DNA of 30,275 bases from Melioribacteraceae bacterium (GTDB taxonomy: Bacteria; Bacteroidota; Ignavibacteria; Ignavibacteriales; Melioribacteraceae), in the NCBI GenBank assembly GCA_023230485.1, contig JALNXG010000048.1, positions 1 through 30,275 of the forward strand, read 5' to 3'. Below, piece after piece: positions 22,697-30,275 of the stretch. How positions within the stretch are numbered: position 1 is the first letter of the stretch; each line of letters opens with the position of its first letter. Below the pieces are notes generated by a model. That model saw nothing but the letters and a program-made list of their open reading frames with translations. It searched no databases and was not told the DNA's origin. Both the position numbers and the translations under genes were made by a program.

Positions 22697-22955
22697 ATAT
22701 TTTATTGGTTACATTAATTGATGTAATATTGCATCGAGCAAATAATTTCACAATATCATAAAGAATAGAAAAGAAAAATATACATGATATGATTAAGAAC
22801 ATTGAAGCAATTCCGTCACATGTTTTTTCTGCTTCAGTTATTGCTTTTAAATGCCAACCATCACGGATTATAAAATACCATGTTTCAACTTGCCAAAAAA
22901 TAAGGAATATTATTCCAAATATTTTACTGATTTTAAATTTTGTTTTCTTTGTCAT
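22677..22955 (-). CDS. Small membrane protein (92 aa)
   Basis: Two hydrophobic segments: IFGIIFLIFWQVETWYFII (about residues 13-31) and ASMFLIISCIFFFSILYDIV (about 50-69), with a Lys-rich N-terminus, so an inner-membrane protein with two spans is likely. A holin is possible from size and spans, but the operon holds no lysin and includes a regulator-like gene, so superinfection or envelope functions are equally open. It overlaps both neighbours. Confidence 0.55.
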   Translation of the reverse strand: MTKKTKFKISKIFGIIFLIFWQVETWYFIIRDGWHLKAITEAEKTCDGIASMFLIISCIFFFSILYDIVKLFARCNITSINVTNKIYDTNNN

Positions 22956-23307
22956 TTGATTTTATTTTAACCAATAATTTATTATTAAGCAGTTTTTGAG
23001 AAAACTCCCTCATATCTTTTAAATGAAGTTCAGTTGCTTCAAGTTTACCTTTTAGTAGGTTTTCATTTTCAGTTCTTAAATTAGATTTTGCACCTTCACT
23101 GATAAACGCTTTAATCAAAGCATCTTTCATGAAAATAGGAATTATTAACAAAGGCTTGATGTCAATTATTTCTGGCGTATCTGGTAAAGTCTGTTCAATC
23201 AAATTTTCACCGTCATAACCAATCATAATAATTTTACTTCCACTTTGTTCTCTTGCATAAATGCGGCATTGCATTCTTTCGTAATAATCTTGAAAAATTA
23301 GTTCCAT
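22933..23307 (-). CDS. Hypothetical protein (124 aa)
   Basis: Begins MELIFQDYYERMQCRIYARE. An N-terminal alpha/beta part (KIIMIGYDGENLIEQTLPD), a hydrophobic helix (KPLLIIPIFMKDALIKAF) and a coiled-coil C-terminus (ENENLLKGKLEATELHLKDM). I recognise no family. It starts 4 bp after the stop of the small RHH-like gene and overlaps the membrane-protein gene. Confidence 0.5.
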   Translation of the reverse strand: MELIFQDYYERMQCRIYAREQSGSKIIMIGYDGENLIEQTLPDTPEIIDIKPLLIIPIFMKDALIKAFISEGAKSNLRTENENLLKGKLEATELHLKDMREFSQKLLNNKLLVKIKSNDKENKI

Positions 23308-23311
23308 ATAT

Positions 23312-23461
23312 TTATTTTTTAGTTACTTCCAAATAAAATTTGATCATATACTCGATCATTCCATTTCTTGACCTGTTTTCTAACCTTGCTTTTTTTTCTA
23401 TCCGTTTTTTGAGTTCACCTGTCAGCTTTAAAGACACGGATTTCTTGACCTGCTTTACCAT
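23312..23461 (-). CDS. Ribbon-helix-helix (Arc/CopG-like) regulator, 49 aa
   Basis: Reads MVKQVKKSVSLKLTGELKKR, then IEKKARLENRSRNGMIEYMI, then KFYLEVTKK. The first ~12 residues fit a beta-strand (KSVSLKLT), followed by two helices separated by an NRSRNG turn, the standard ribbon-helix-helix layout of Arc, MetJ and CopG proteins, which bind arrays of 7-8-bp half-sites as dimers. It is the first gene of the reverse operon and faces the prohead protease gene across 91 bp. It is the natural candidate to bind the 8-bp array at 21745-21819 and/or the intergenic region beside it; both are inference. Confidence 0.7.
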   Translation of the reverse strand: MVKQVKKSVSLKLTGELKKRIEKKARLENRSRNGMIEYMIKFYLEVTKK

Positions 23462-23552
23462 TAGTATACCGTTTAGGTTTTTATTCTCACTTGACGAATA
23501 TACAATATATTTTGATTAAGCGTACTTTTGAATTGATAAAATTATTAACAAG
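23462..23552. promoter_or_regulatory. Divergent intergenic region with promoter-like sites
   Basis: This separates the reverse operon from the head genes. Forward: TACTTTTG (23523-23530) fits TAnnTTTG, but no TTTG lies 19-21 bp upstream. Reverse: TATATTCG (23502-23495 on the reverse strand) is one mismatch from TAnnTTTG. A GTATAC palindrome is at 23464-23469. No copy of the 8-bp array motif was found here. Confidence 0.35.
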
Positions 23553-24869
23553 ATGCCCTATAAGAATGAACATGCCGCCAGAATTAATGATCCTAAAGAT
23601 TTTATTCAGGATAGTTTCAGGAGAAAAAATATAGCCGATGGCGTGGATATAATTACCGGGAAACTTACCGGTGAAGATACAATGACCACACAGGCTTACC
23701 GGTTTGATGTTTTAAAGTTCACATCGGATGAAGCTGAAAAATGGCTAAAAGATAATGATGTCAAAGACTATACGTTTGAGGCTGCCGAAAATGACCAGGT
23801 AAATGAAGGTCATATTTTTGTTTACGGAGAGATAATTCCCTGGCAGGATGAAAAAGCAAAAGAATACGGCGGGGTTAATTTAAAAGATGTTGTCAATCAA
23901 ATCAATAATAATAAAGAAGCTGAGAGACTTGTTGTTCATGTTCATAGTCCCGGTGGAGATGTTTGGGAAGGCTTTGCAATTCACGATGCACTTGTAAGGA
24001 CCGGGAAAGAAATTGAAACAGTCATTGAAGGATTATGCGCTTCGATTGCGACTGTTATCGCCCTTGCCGGTGATCGCAGGTTAATGACACAACATTCAGA
24101 GTTTATGATTCATAATCCGTGGACTTTCGGTATAGGTGATTCAGAGGATCTGAAAAAACAATCCGATGAACTTGCAAAGACTGAAAGTAAACTTGCTGAA
24201 TTTTACGAAAAGCATACATCGCTGTCAAAAGATGAATTGCTTAATTACATGCATAATGAAACATTTTTCACAGCTGAAGAGGCTCAGAATTTTGGATTTA
24301 TAACAGAAATTGTCAATACTATAAAACAAGTAGCAAAGATGTCAGAAAAAACAAAAACTCAATTAGATACTGAACAGGCAAAAAAACTGAATGGTATCAG
24401 TACGATCCTTGACCGGATTTGGAACAAGCTTAATCCTGCAAAGGCTTTAGTCATTCAGGACGTTAACGGAAAAGAAATTGATTTCGGAGATGCGATAAAA
24501 ACGCAGGAAGAAATTAAAGTCGGAGTAACTGCAAAAGTAGACGGTAATCCGGCTTCCGGTGATTACACTTTATCTGATGGTACTGTCTATAAATTCGAAG
24601 CAGGGACTTTGAATGAAATAGTTGAACCCGCCGGCGATGATGAAGAAATGCAGAAGCTGAAAGAAGAAAACGAAAAACTCAAAGCTGATTTAGCGGCTGC
24701 ACAGGCAAATTTGACAAGTACACAGGGAGAATTCACAAAAATTAAAAGTGAGTTTGAAATTGTGAAAAATGAATTTGTCGATTTCAAATCACAGTTTTCA
24801 ACCGGCGATATCCCACCGAACACACCCGGAAGCGGAAATGCAGGATCGCGTAAAGCATTTAAGTCTTAA
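23553..24869 (+). CDS. ClpP-like prohead protease fused to scaffold
   Basis: A 438-aa three-part protein. Residues ~1-80 are an N-terminal domain (PYKNEHAARINDPKDF, FRRKNIADG, AEKWLKDNDV) seen in other phage capsid-module proteins. Residues ~85-265 are an S14/ClpP-like serine protease with the oxyanion segment HSPGGDVWEG, the nucleophile S164 in CASIATV and the general base H187 in MIHNPW. Residues ~265-438 hold a short domain, then a coiled coil (MQKLKEENEKLKADLAAAQA) and a Pro/Gly-rich tail, as in scaffolding proteins. It should mature the prohead and guide capsid assembly. The major capsid gene follows after 30 bp. An internal ATG at 24339 (MSEKTKTQLD) could give a separate scaffold. Confidence 0.82.
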   Translation: MPYKNEHAARINDPKDFIQDSFRRKNIADGVDIITGKLTGEDTMTTQAYRFDVLKFTSDEAEKWLKDNDVKDYTFEAAENDQVNEGHIFVYGEIIPWQDEKAKEYGGVNLKDVVNQINNNKEAERLVVHVHSPGGDVWEGFAIHDALVRTGKEIETVIEGLCASIATVIALAGDRRLMTQHSEFMIHNPWTFGIGDSEDLKKQSDELAKTESKLAEFYEKHTSLSKDELLNYMHNETFFTAEEAQNFGFITEIVNTIKQVAKMSEKTKTQLDTEQAKKLNGISTILDRIWNKLNPAKALVIQDVNGKEIDFGDAIKTQEEIKVGVTAKVDGNPASGDYTLSDGTVYKFEAGTLNEIVEPAGDDEEMQKLKEENEKLKADLAAAQANLTSTQGEFTKIKSEFEIVKNEFVDFKSQFSTGDIPPNTPGSGNAGSRKAFKS

Positions 24870-24899
24870 ACAAAGTATTAATCAATTAATAATTTTATT

Positions 24900-25979
24900 A
24901 TGGCAAGTAAATTAGATACCAGTTTGTTAACTCTCAACTCCGATGAAGCAAGGGAAACCTCGCAGCTCGTATTCGAGAAGTTATATGTAAAACCTGAAAT
25001 ATCCCAGGTACACGGCGTTCAAACAGGCGTGGAAATGGATAGATATATCCCTATTATGGGTCAGTTTGGCCTTGTTGGAAAAGTTGATCCGGGTTCTTGC
25101 GGTGTTAATACCGAAACAGGAACTATACCTGTAAGTCAGAAACAATGGACTCCGAAGCTTGTTAGTTTCAGGCTGCCTCATTGTCAGGCTGATGTCAATT
25201 CTCTCATGAAATTCTGGAAGAAATCAAGGATTGCAAAAAACACATGGGAAGAAGTTGATAACGAAATGATGGCCTTTATCACCGATCGCGCCCTCGATGC
25301 AACCCTTCAATCTGTTTTGAGAATTGCTGATTTTGGTGACGTTTCAGCTTCTCCGGTTGGTGACGGTGCAGGAAATGAACTGTTAACAGCCGGTACAACC
25401 AAAACATATTTCAATATGTTGAATGGTTTGTGGAAGCAAATTTTCACCGATCAGGCATTGGGTACCCCGCTTACTCACAGGTACGAAATTACCGAAAACA
25501 ATGGCGGTGACAAAGCTACCCAATTGGCACTTGCTGCCGATGCATCTCTGAAAATATTCCGTGACTTGTATGATAATATTGATTCGCGAGCTTTTGAAGG
25601 TGGAACTTTGGTATTCCAGGTAACAAGGAGCATAATGTCGAACTGGCAGTCATTCCTTGAAGATAAATCCCTTGTTTTCATGCTTGACAGGACTGAACAG
25701 GGATCGACCCGGTATTCATACAGAGGTATTCCTATCATCGTTCGCCACGACTGGGAACGATACATTAGGACTTATCATGACCTGACTACTACTTATTACC
25801 TGCCTCACAGGGTTATACTGACTGACATTAACAATATTCCTATCGGGACAAGTGATGAAGAAAGCCTTACCAGCCTGGATTCTTTCTATGACAAGGTTAC
25901 TAAGTCATGGTATCTTGATGTGGCTTATAAACTGGACATGAAATTGCTTTTGGAATATGAATTAGCTTCGGCTTACTAA
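24900..25979 (+). CDS. Major capsid protein
   Basis: A 359-aa protein directly after the protease-scaffold gene, as for HK97-fold capsid genes. It starts MASKLDTSLLTLNSDEARET. A beta-rich body includes MDRYIPIMGQFGLVGKVDP, the spine-helix-like MMAFITDRALDATLQSVLRI, a GTLVFQVTRSIMSNWQSFLE segment, and YSYRGIPIIVRHDWERYIRT, the common 'Y-x-G-I-P-I' strand of phage capsids of this host group. The gene is comparatively rich in regular codons, as expected for an abundant protein. The assignment rests on position, size and these patterns. Confidence 0.72.
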   Translation: MASKLDTSLLTLNSDEARETSQLVFEKLYVKPEISQVHGVQTGVEMDRYIPIMGQFGLVGKVDPGSCGVNTETGTIPVSQKQWTPKLVSFRLPHCQADVNSLMKFWKKSRIAKNTWEEVDNEMMAFITDRALDATLQSVLRIADFGDVSASPVGDGAGNELLTAGTTKTYFNMLNGLWKQIFTDQALGTPLTHRYEITENNGGDKATQLALAADASLKIFRDLYDNIDSRAFEGGTLVFQVTRSIMSNWQSFLEDKSLVFMLDRTEQGSTRYSYRGIPIIVRHDWERYIRTYHDLTTTYYLPHRVILTDINNIPIGTSDEESLTSLDSFYDKVTKSWYLDVAYKLDMKLLLEYELASAY

Positions 25980-25980
25980 G

Positions 25981-25988
25981 AAAGGAGG
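25981..25988 (+). promoter_or_regulatory. Strong Shine-Dalgarno site
   Basis: AAAGGAGG, eight bases before the ATG at 25997. It is the only near-perfect Shine-Dalgarno I found in the window, where other starts follow A-rich or overlapping sequence. It decides the start of the next gene. Confidence 0.75.
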
Positions 25989-25996
25989 AAAAGAAA

Positions 25997-26626
25997 ATGA
26001 GAAATTTTGTAAATATTATATTTGTTTTTTTGACATTCTTAGTATTGTCATGCATTTCCGCAATGTCCCAGGAGAGGACTGTTAACCTGGCCGGATCGAA
26101 TAACTTGGTCGATGTTCGCAATACGAAAAATGTTGCTTACAATGGTACGACTTCAGACAAGTTAATTCCGACAACCCGTGATACGATAGATTACTATGTA
26201 ATTTTGTCAAATTATGATCCGGGACCGTTGCATTTTTATGCTGCATTCAATTTTGACACTATTGCCGGTATAGATACAACCATTGCAATAACAGTGCAGG
26301 AAAAAAAGTTTGCGAACGAAGATTATACAGATTTGATTGCATCTGCCGTAACTGCCGGGGTAATTCGCAATGACACTATTGCTGTGCGAACCTCACTTGG
26401 AGTAACAACTGTTGCGACAAATACTACTGCCGCCGCTGTCGATATATTCAGGGGCACCATTATAGCTAATAATGATACCTTAACAGTTGCTCAAAGAGTA
26501 ACTACCGAAGTGGCAAATACACTACTGTATTACAGATATCTTCGTTTCAGACTAATATTATCTGGAAATGATTCTGTCGGTACTGGCGTAAAAGTTAAAC
26601 GTGTTGAACTTCAATTCTATCAGTAA
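25997..26626 (+). CDS. Secreted/exported protein within head module (209 aa)
   Basis: Has a clear signal peptide: MRNFVNIIFVFLTFLVLSCI followed by SAMSQER, cleaved probably after AMS; the Cys of VLSC makes a lipoprotein less likely but possible. The mature part is beta-rich, high in Thr, Val and Asn (TTIAITVQEKKF, GTIIANNDTLTV), like a decoration or adhesin-type domain. It lies 17 bp after the major capsid gene behind a strong Shine-Dalgarno and overlaps the next gene by one base. An exported protein between capsid genes is odd: it may be a virion protein assembled at the envelope or a host-surface protein. Confidence 0.6.
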   Translation: MRNFVNIIFVFLTFLVLSCISAMSQERTVNLAGSNNLVDVRNTKNVAYNGTTSDKLIPTTRDTIDYYVILSNYDPGPLHFYAAFNFDTIAGIDTTIAITVQEKKFANEDYTDLIASAVTAGVIRNDTIAVRTSLGVTTVATNTTAAAVDIFRGTIIANNDTLTVAQRVTTEVANTLLYYRYLRFRLILSGNDSVGTGVKVKRVELQFYQ

Positions 26627-27189
26627 TGAGCTGTATAACTGGAATAGCAAAAAATATTACTTCTGACTGCTCGACTTCTAAGTCGGGCGGCCTGGAAGTT
26701 GAAGCCTATATTTTCAACAGGGCTGATCTCTCCCCTACTTATGACGGCACACAGTTAAATCTTATAACTTCCCTTGCAAATGTAGGGGCTGCCGTCGGGT
26801 ATAAACTTACAGGTTTTAAAAAGAACCTGAATGCCGGCCATGATTTGGTTGTTGCCGAAGATGCGCCGAACAAGTACACGCATTATTTCAATTTCAAACA
26901 ATACGAAGTTCTTGCTGAAGATATCACGAATGTCGACGATATGGACGATGTTGTCGTTGCAGTTGAAAGCAAAGACAAGAATGATACCGGTGAAGGCGTA
27001 TTCATGCTTTACGGGTTGAAAAAAGGATTATGGAAATCGGCAGATACACAGCGGGCAAATGATGCAAACGGATCCCGTAACATTGAAATGACTTCACTGG
27101 CAGGACAGGAAGAACCTTTTAGCCGGTATGTGCTACTTGATACTGATTATGCAACTACGAAGGCTTTACTTGAATCTTTATTAACTTAA
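26626..27189 (+). CDS. Virion structural protein, hypothetical (187 aa)
   Basis: Begins MSCITGIAKNITSDCSTSKS, with three cysteines in the first 15 residues, followed by a beta-rich body (GLEVEAYIFNRADLSP, DDVVVAVESKDKNDTGEGVF) and LLDTDYATTKALLESLLT. Position after the capsid gene and beta composition suggest a head decoration or tube-type structural protein. I recognise no signature. It shares one base with the preceding stop (TAATG). Confidence 0.5.
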   Translation: MSCITGIAKNITSDCSTSKSGGLEVEAYIFNRADLSPTYDGTQLNLITSLANVGAAVGYKLTGFKKNLNAGHDLVVAEDAPNKYTHYFNFKQYEVLAEDITNVDDMDDVVVAVESKDKNDTGEGVFMLYGLKKGLWKSADTQRANDANGSRNIEMTSLAGQEEPFSRYVLLDTDYATTKALLESLLT

Positions 27190-27195
27190 CGGCTC

Positions 27196-27567
27196 ATGGC
27201 TTTAACAAATAACGGTACGGCGGTATTTATCCTGGATAGTTACCTGCCTGCCGGTTATAGCAAGCCGGTAGTGACAAAAGTTGCTAATGCAGAATATAAA
27301 TATTCAGATGCAGTTTTCAGTATTGCAAAATCAGGAGTTGAAAATGCTACGGCTGCAACTACTTTTACAAATCTTGTAGCTGCTTTAACGGTTGCAATTA
27401 GCGCAATGATAACCGATGATTTTGATACTGTCGGGCTAACTGTTTCGGCTTATGCAAATCTGAAAGTAGTTACGACAAATCATAATTTATCCGGTGTATT
27501 ATACACAAATGGAGCAATTAATTATGTTTGCACAGTGGATTATTTTGTAAAAACAGAAGCTATCTGA
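27196..27567 (+). CDS. Small virion-module protein (123 aa)
   Basis: Starts MALTNNGTAVFILDSYLPAG. Rich in Ala, Thr and Val with alternating strands (FTNLVAALTVAISAMI, VGLTVSAYANLKVVTT). Six bp after the preceding gene and overlapping the next start (TGATG). Probably structural, by composition and place only. Confidence 0.5.
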   Translation: MALTNNGTAVFILDSYLPAGYSKPVVTKVANAEYKYSDAVFSIAKSGVENATAATTFTNLVAALTVAISAMITDDFDTVGLTVSAYANLKVVTTNHNLSGVLYTNGAINYVCTVDYFVKTEAI

Positions 27568-28028
27568 TGAAAAAAGAATATTCCTTTTCAATGGTCGATT
27601 TGGTTTCACGGGTCCTTGCTTCAGGTGTGGAAGATGTTTTATCTTCCACCCTGGTCATGGACTTGCTATCAGCTTATTCGGCCTTATATTTAAATGGCGC
27701 GAATCCGCGATTATGCGGACGGTGCCACAAAGATTATTATTTTAAATTAAAAAAAGACGGACTAATGAAAGCAATCGAATTTGACAAAGCAAAAAACAGG
27801 ACTTGTAAACCTAAATGGAACGGTTTACGGTTTATCCCAAAATTAGGGAAACATATTAATTCGGAATTGATAACCGATGAACAGGCAGAAAAGTTATTGA
27901 AAGAAGGTCATCTGATGGACAAGGATTTTACTGTTTTACCTGGGATAAAAGCAGAAGAACCTGCAAAAGTTAAGAAAACAAGAAAAAATAAACAGGAAGA
28001 ACCTGCCGAAACCGAAATTAATTCCTAA
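27567..28028 (+). CDS. Hypothetical virion-module protein (153 aa)
   Basis: Begins MKKEYSFSMVDLVSRVLASG at the ATG overlapping the preceding TGA; an upstream in-frame reading from 27528 would lie inside the previous gene. A Cys-x2-Cys pair (LCGRCHKDY, residues ~50-53) is followed by a basic region and ITDEQAEKLLKEGHL, a helical 'YDDEQALKLLE'-type motif near the C-terminus of many small phage proteins. The tail is Lys/Glu-rich. Possibly a head-tail joining protein; unproven. Confidence 0.5.
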   Translation: MKKEYSFSMVDLVSRVLASGVEDVLSSTLVMDLLSAYSALYLNGANPRLCGRCHKDYYFKLKKDGLMKAIEFDKAKNRTCKPKWNGLRFIPKLGKHINSELITDEQAEKLLKEGHLMDKDFTVLPGIKAEEPAKVKKTRKNKQEEPAETEINS

Positions 28029-28033
28029 TCATC

Positions 28034-29245
28034 ATGCGCCTCGTAAACGCAGAAATCGACAAATCGCTCAAGATCAAACTTGATAAGAGTATAATTGCCC
28101 TCGACGAAAATGTCGGGGGCATTATGTCTTTTGGGGAAAAGAATGATTATCCCCAGGTCATTGAAAAATTGATAAATAATTCCGTAACAGCTAAGGCTGT
28201 TTCACGGGTATATGCAAAATTTCTGACAGGGGCCGGCTTTGAAAATGAAGAATTAAATAAATTAATAATCGGGAAAGATAACCGGGGAAAGAAAATTACT
28301 CTTCGGAGTTTACTCTCCCAGGTTGCGTTCTCTGTCGCTTATCATAATGGGTTATGGATTCACTGTAATGTAAATCTTGCCGGGAAAATAGGTACCGTTA
28401 AATTCATACCTTTTAAATTCTGTAGGTTTGCAAAAATTGACGACAAAGGATATACTGCAAAAATCGGAGTTTATGAGAATTGGGATAAACAGAAAGATCA
28501 AAAATTCGATAAACATAAAATAGTGTGGTATAATTGTTTCAATCTTGAATCAAATGTTTTGGCCGCACAGGTCAAAGAAGTCAAAGGAATGAAAAATTAT
28601 AAGGGCCAGGTTTATTTTCATTTCTTTGATAATCAATATCTTTACCCGCTTAGTCCGTTCGATCCTGTCTATATGGATGCCGATACCGAATATCAGATTG
28701 AACTATTTAAGAACAGGACCATCCGAAATGGTATGATGAATAAAACAGTCATGCGCGTGGCTGCACCGGCAAATGATACTGACAGAAGGGAATTAAAAGA
28801 AAAAATAGAATCTTTCATAGGGCCTGACGGCGATAGCGTGATCGTATTGGAGGATGATGTTGACCCGGTTACCGGGGATATAAAATCAACCGGAGCTTTT
28901 AAAGTAGATGAAATAAAAGCGAATATTGACGATAAACTTTTTCAAAATTGGGAAAAAGGACTTGCAAACAATATCCGGAAAAGCATGGCAGCTATACCGG
29001 CAATTCTGATAGACTATGAAGAAAGTAAACTGGGAACAACTTCAGGCGAAGCTATTAACCAGGCTACGAATTTTTATAACGCAGTCACAAAAGATGACCG
29101 TACCCAACTTGAAGAAATATTTCAGGAAATTTTCATAAATTCGGCAAACGAAGAATTGGCAAATAATACGAACTGGAAAATTAAACCGTTAAACCTTTAC
29201 GAAAATGGCACTACTGCTCAGCCTGGTACAACAGCAACTAATTAA
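28034..29245 (+). CDS. Portal protein candidate
   Basis: A 403-aa protein with a portal-like layout: GGIMSFGEKNDYPQVIEKLI then NSVTAKAVSRVYAKFLTGAG at the N-terminus, a clip/wing-like central part (HNGLWIHCNVNLAGKIGTVK, LSPFDPVYMDADTEYQIELF), helical INQATNFYNAVTKDDRTQLE near the C-terminus and a low-complexity GTTAQPGTTATN tail. The Gly-Thr-Thr-rich tail and length fit small portal proteins of Bacteroidota phages. A portal forms the dodecameric ring through which DNA enters the capsid. It overlaps the next gene by 41 bp. It lies far from the terminase. Confidence 0.6.
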   Translation: MRLVNAEIDKSLKIKLDKSIIALDENVGGIMSFGEKNDYPQVIEKLINNSVTAKAVSRVYAKFLTGAGFENEELNKLIIGKDNRGKKITLRSLLSQVAFSVAYHNGLWIHCNVNLAGKIGTVKFIPFKFCRFAKIDDKGYTAKIGVYENWDKQKDQKFDKHKIVWYNCFNLESNVLAAQVKEVKGMKNYKGQVYFHFFDNQYLYPLSPFDPVYMDADTEYQIELFKNRTIRNGMMNKTVMRVAAPANDTDRRELKEKIESFIGPDGDSVIVLEDDVDPVTGDIKSTGAFKVDEIKANIDDKLFQNWEKGLANNIRKSMAAIPAILIDYEESKLGTTSGEAINQATNFYNAVTKDDRTQLEEIFQEIFINSANEELANNTNWKIKPLNLYENGTTAQPGTTATN

Positions 29246-29783
29246 GAAAATATCTGCAAACAATACAGGCAGGTATGATCAGATTGCGGCTGAGGTCGAA
29301 GAAAATGAACTTCGGTCGATGCTTGGGATCGCTTTGTTGCAGGATTTACAGGATAATCCAACATCGACTGAGAATGTCAAATTATTGGACGGGAGTAGTT
29401 ACGAAAATTATTTAGGACAAACAATAAAATTCAAAGGGCTCCGGTATGTCCTGGCGTATTTGAATTATGCAAAATATATAGGTGAAAGTTTTGTAACCGA
29501 TACATTTACAGGTTTTGTCGCAAAGAACAGGCCTGAATCTGAACTTGTTTCGGAAGGTACGATGAAACGGTTAATCAATGAAAATCGTGAACTGGCAATG
29601 AGAGAATTCGATGTTATAAAGGAATTTCTATGCCTGAATTCAGCTGATTACCCGTTATGGCTTTATGCAAAAACACAGAAACCTCATACCCCTCGTTTTT
29701 GGGGGGTACGAAAAACAGAGAAAGGAAATGACCGGAGTATTGAAAATGAAGAACAGCATTACCCTGTTCCACGTAATACATAA
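29205..29783 (+). CDS. Head-tail connector-like protein (192 aa)
   Basis: Starts MALLLSLVQQQLIKKISANN inside the end of the portal gene. Then EENELRSMLGIALLQDLQDN, a helical FKGLRYVLAYLNYAKYIGES, then MKRLINENRELAMREFDVIK. All-helical with this segment order, it resembles head-tail adaptor (connector) proteins. The last ~50 residues are basic and His-rich (RNTYPVP-type end). Assigned by position after the portal candidate and by helical pattern. Confidence 0.5.
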   Translation: MALLLSLVQQQLIKKISANNTGRYDQIAAEVEENELRSMLGIALLQDLQDNPTSTENVKLLDGSSYENYLGQTIKFKGLRYVLAYLNYAKYIGESFVTDTFTGFVAKNRPESELVSEGTMKRLINENRELAMREFDVIKEFLCLNSADYPLWLYAKTQKPHTPRFWGVRKTEKGNDRSIENEEQHYPVPRNT

Positions 29784-29788
29784 CCACG

Positions 29789-30154
29789 ATGCCTAAAGAA
29801 TTATTCAACCAGATATTAAAAACTACTCTTGACGCTGCAGACAGGATCGCTATCGGAATACCTTCACAGGTTGGCGCGAATAATATAACGACAACTAACC
29901 TGTTGAAACAAACAGGTAATTGGAATATTGTTGTGGAAACAATTACGAATGCAGATTTAACCGCTGGTGTTTGGGCTTATAATCATGCAAAAAATACAAC
30001 AGTAATCCGGGGCACGCTTAGGAATCCCGCAGGATATGAACAGGCTTTGGCAGGGATGCTCCATGTAGTCGATGCATATAATATTGAGATTGAATTTGGC
30101 GGGGCAATTGAAGCCGGTGACTGGACCTTTATTTTTGAATATATTTTGATATGA
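29789..30154 (+). CDS. Small virion-module protein (121 aa)
   Basis: Begins MPKELFNQILKTTLDAADRI. A helical start is followed by a Thr/Asn-rich beta region (GNWNIVVETITNADLTAGVW) and a final DWTFIFEYILI strand. No recognised family. It starts 5 bp after the connector candidate and precedes a secreted-protein gene. Confidence 0.48.
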   Translation: MPKELFNQILKTTLDAADRIAIGIPSQVGANNITTTNLLKQTGNWNIVVETITNADLTAGVWAYNHAKNTTVIRGTLRNPAGYEQALAGMLHVVDAYNIEIEFGGAIEAGDWTFIFEYILI

Positions 30155-30177
30155 TAATTGATTAATATATAAACAAA

Positions 30178-30275
30178 ATGAAAATAAAATTGATATTATT
30201 AATACTGGCTATCGGATTCTCAATCGTGTCCGGGCAAAATATAATCCCGCATAGGGGAATTATTCAGGAAGTTTA
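30178..30275 (+). CDS. Secreted protein, partial (cut by window end)
   Basis: Starts MKIKLILLILAIGFSIVSGQ, a typical signal peptide with likely cleavage after VSG, then NIIPHRGIIQEV before the window ends. Its function cannot be judged. It is the second exported product in the head module after the one at 25997. Confidence 0.6.
   Translation, partial: MKIKLILLILAIGFSIVSGQNIIPHRGIIQEV

Noticed and set aside
22677..22955. Holin
   Set aside because: Two spans and size would fit, but no endolysin is nearby and the gene is in a regulator-led reverse operon, so I left it as a membrane protein.
1..30275. Diversity-generating retroelement
   Set aside because: No reverse transcriptase reading frame and no template/variable repeat pair seen.

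Overview
The window looks like most of the left and central part of a temperate, tailed (siphovirus-type) phage or prophage of a Bacteroidota host. The host inference rests on four things seen here. The DNA is A+T-rich. Several promoter-like sites fit the Bacteroidota pattern TTTG-N19-21-TAnnTTTG (best at 8034-8066). Shine-Dalgarno sequences are nearly absent; 25981-25988 is the exception. The proteins are of the kind seen in phages of that phylum. The temperate lifestyle is inferred from an intact tyrosine recombinase at 739-1563. No phage end or attachment site could be placed.

Layout. (1) 1-700: two small genes, the first bracketed by a GTTGGGC/GCCCAAC inverted repeat; this may be host or cassette DNA. 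(2) 739-1563: integrase. (3) 1638-7958: an early operon of tightly overlapping genes holding a recombination set (SbcC/Rad50-like ATPase, RecT annealing protein, metallo-beta-lactamase-fold protein, NinB-like protein), a string of micro-genes and a radical-SAM protein. (4) 8010-10673: replication module with its own palindrome, promoter and structured leader. The initiator gene carries nine 12-bp-phased repeat units next to an A+T-rich repeat block, a good candidate origin. A terminator at 10692 closes it. (5) 10752-20289: packaging and tail module (small and large terminase, a DUF4326 protein, a degenerate tRNA-Met-like gene, neck/tail-completion candidates, two large tail proteins, tape measure). 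(6) 20290-23552: a non-structural island with a KilA-N gene behind a structured leader, a lipoprotein gene broken at a T6 tract, an ordered array of alternating 8-bp half-sites at 11-bp spacing, a 46-aa ORF and a reverse-strand operon led by a 49-aa ribbon-helix-helix-like protein. (7) 23553-30275: head module (protease-scaffold fusion, major capsid protein, small virion proteins, portal candidate, connector candidate), running off the right edge in a secreted protein.

How it works together: the early operon would recombine and repair phage DNA and feed replication from the origin inside the initiator gene; late genes package DNA and build tail and head. The tail block lies between terminase and capsid genes, so the portal is far from the terminase, unlike the usual terminase-portal-protease-capsid order. 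The strongest candidates for undescribed biology are the phased array at 21745-21819, the interleaved inverted repeats in the KilA-N leader (20341-20414) and the intragenic origin candidate (8525-8672). All functional assignments are by eye from motifs; no database search was run.
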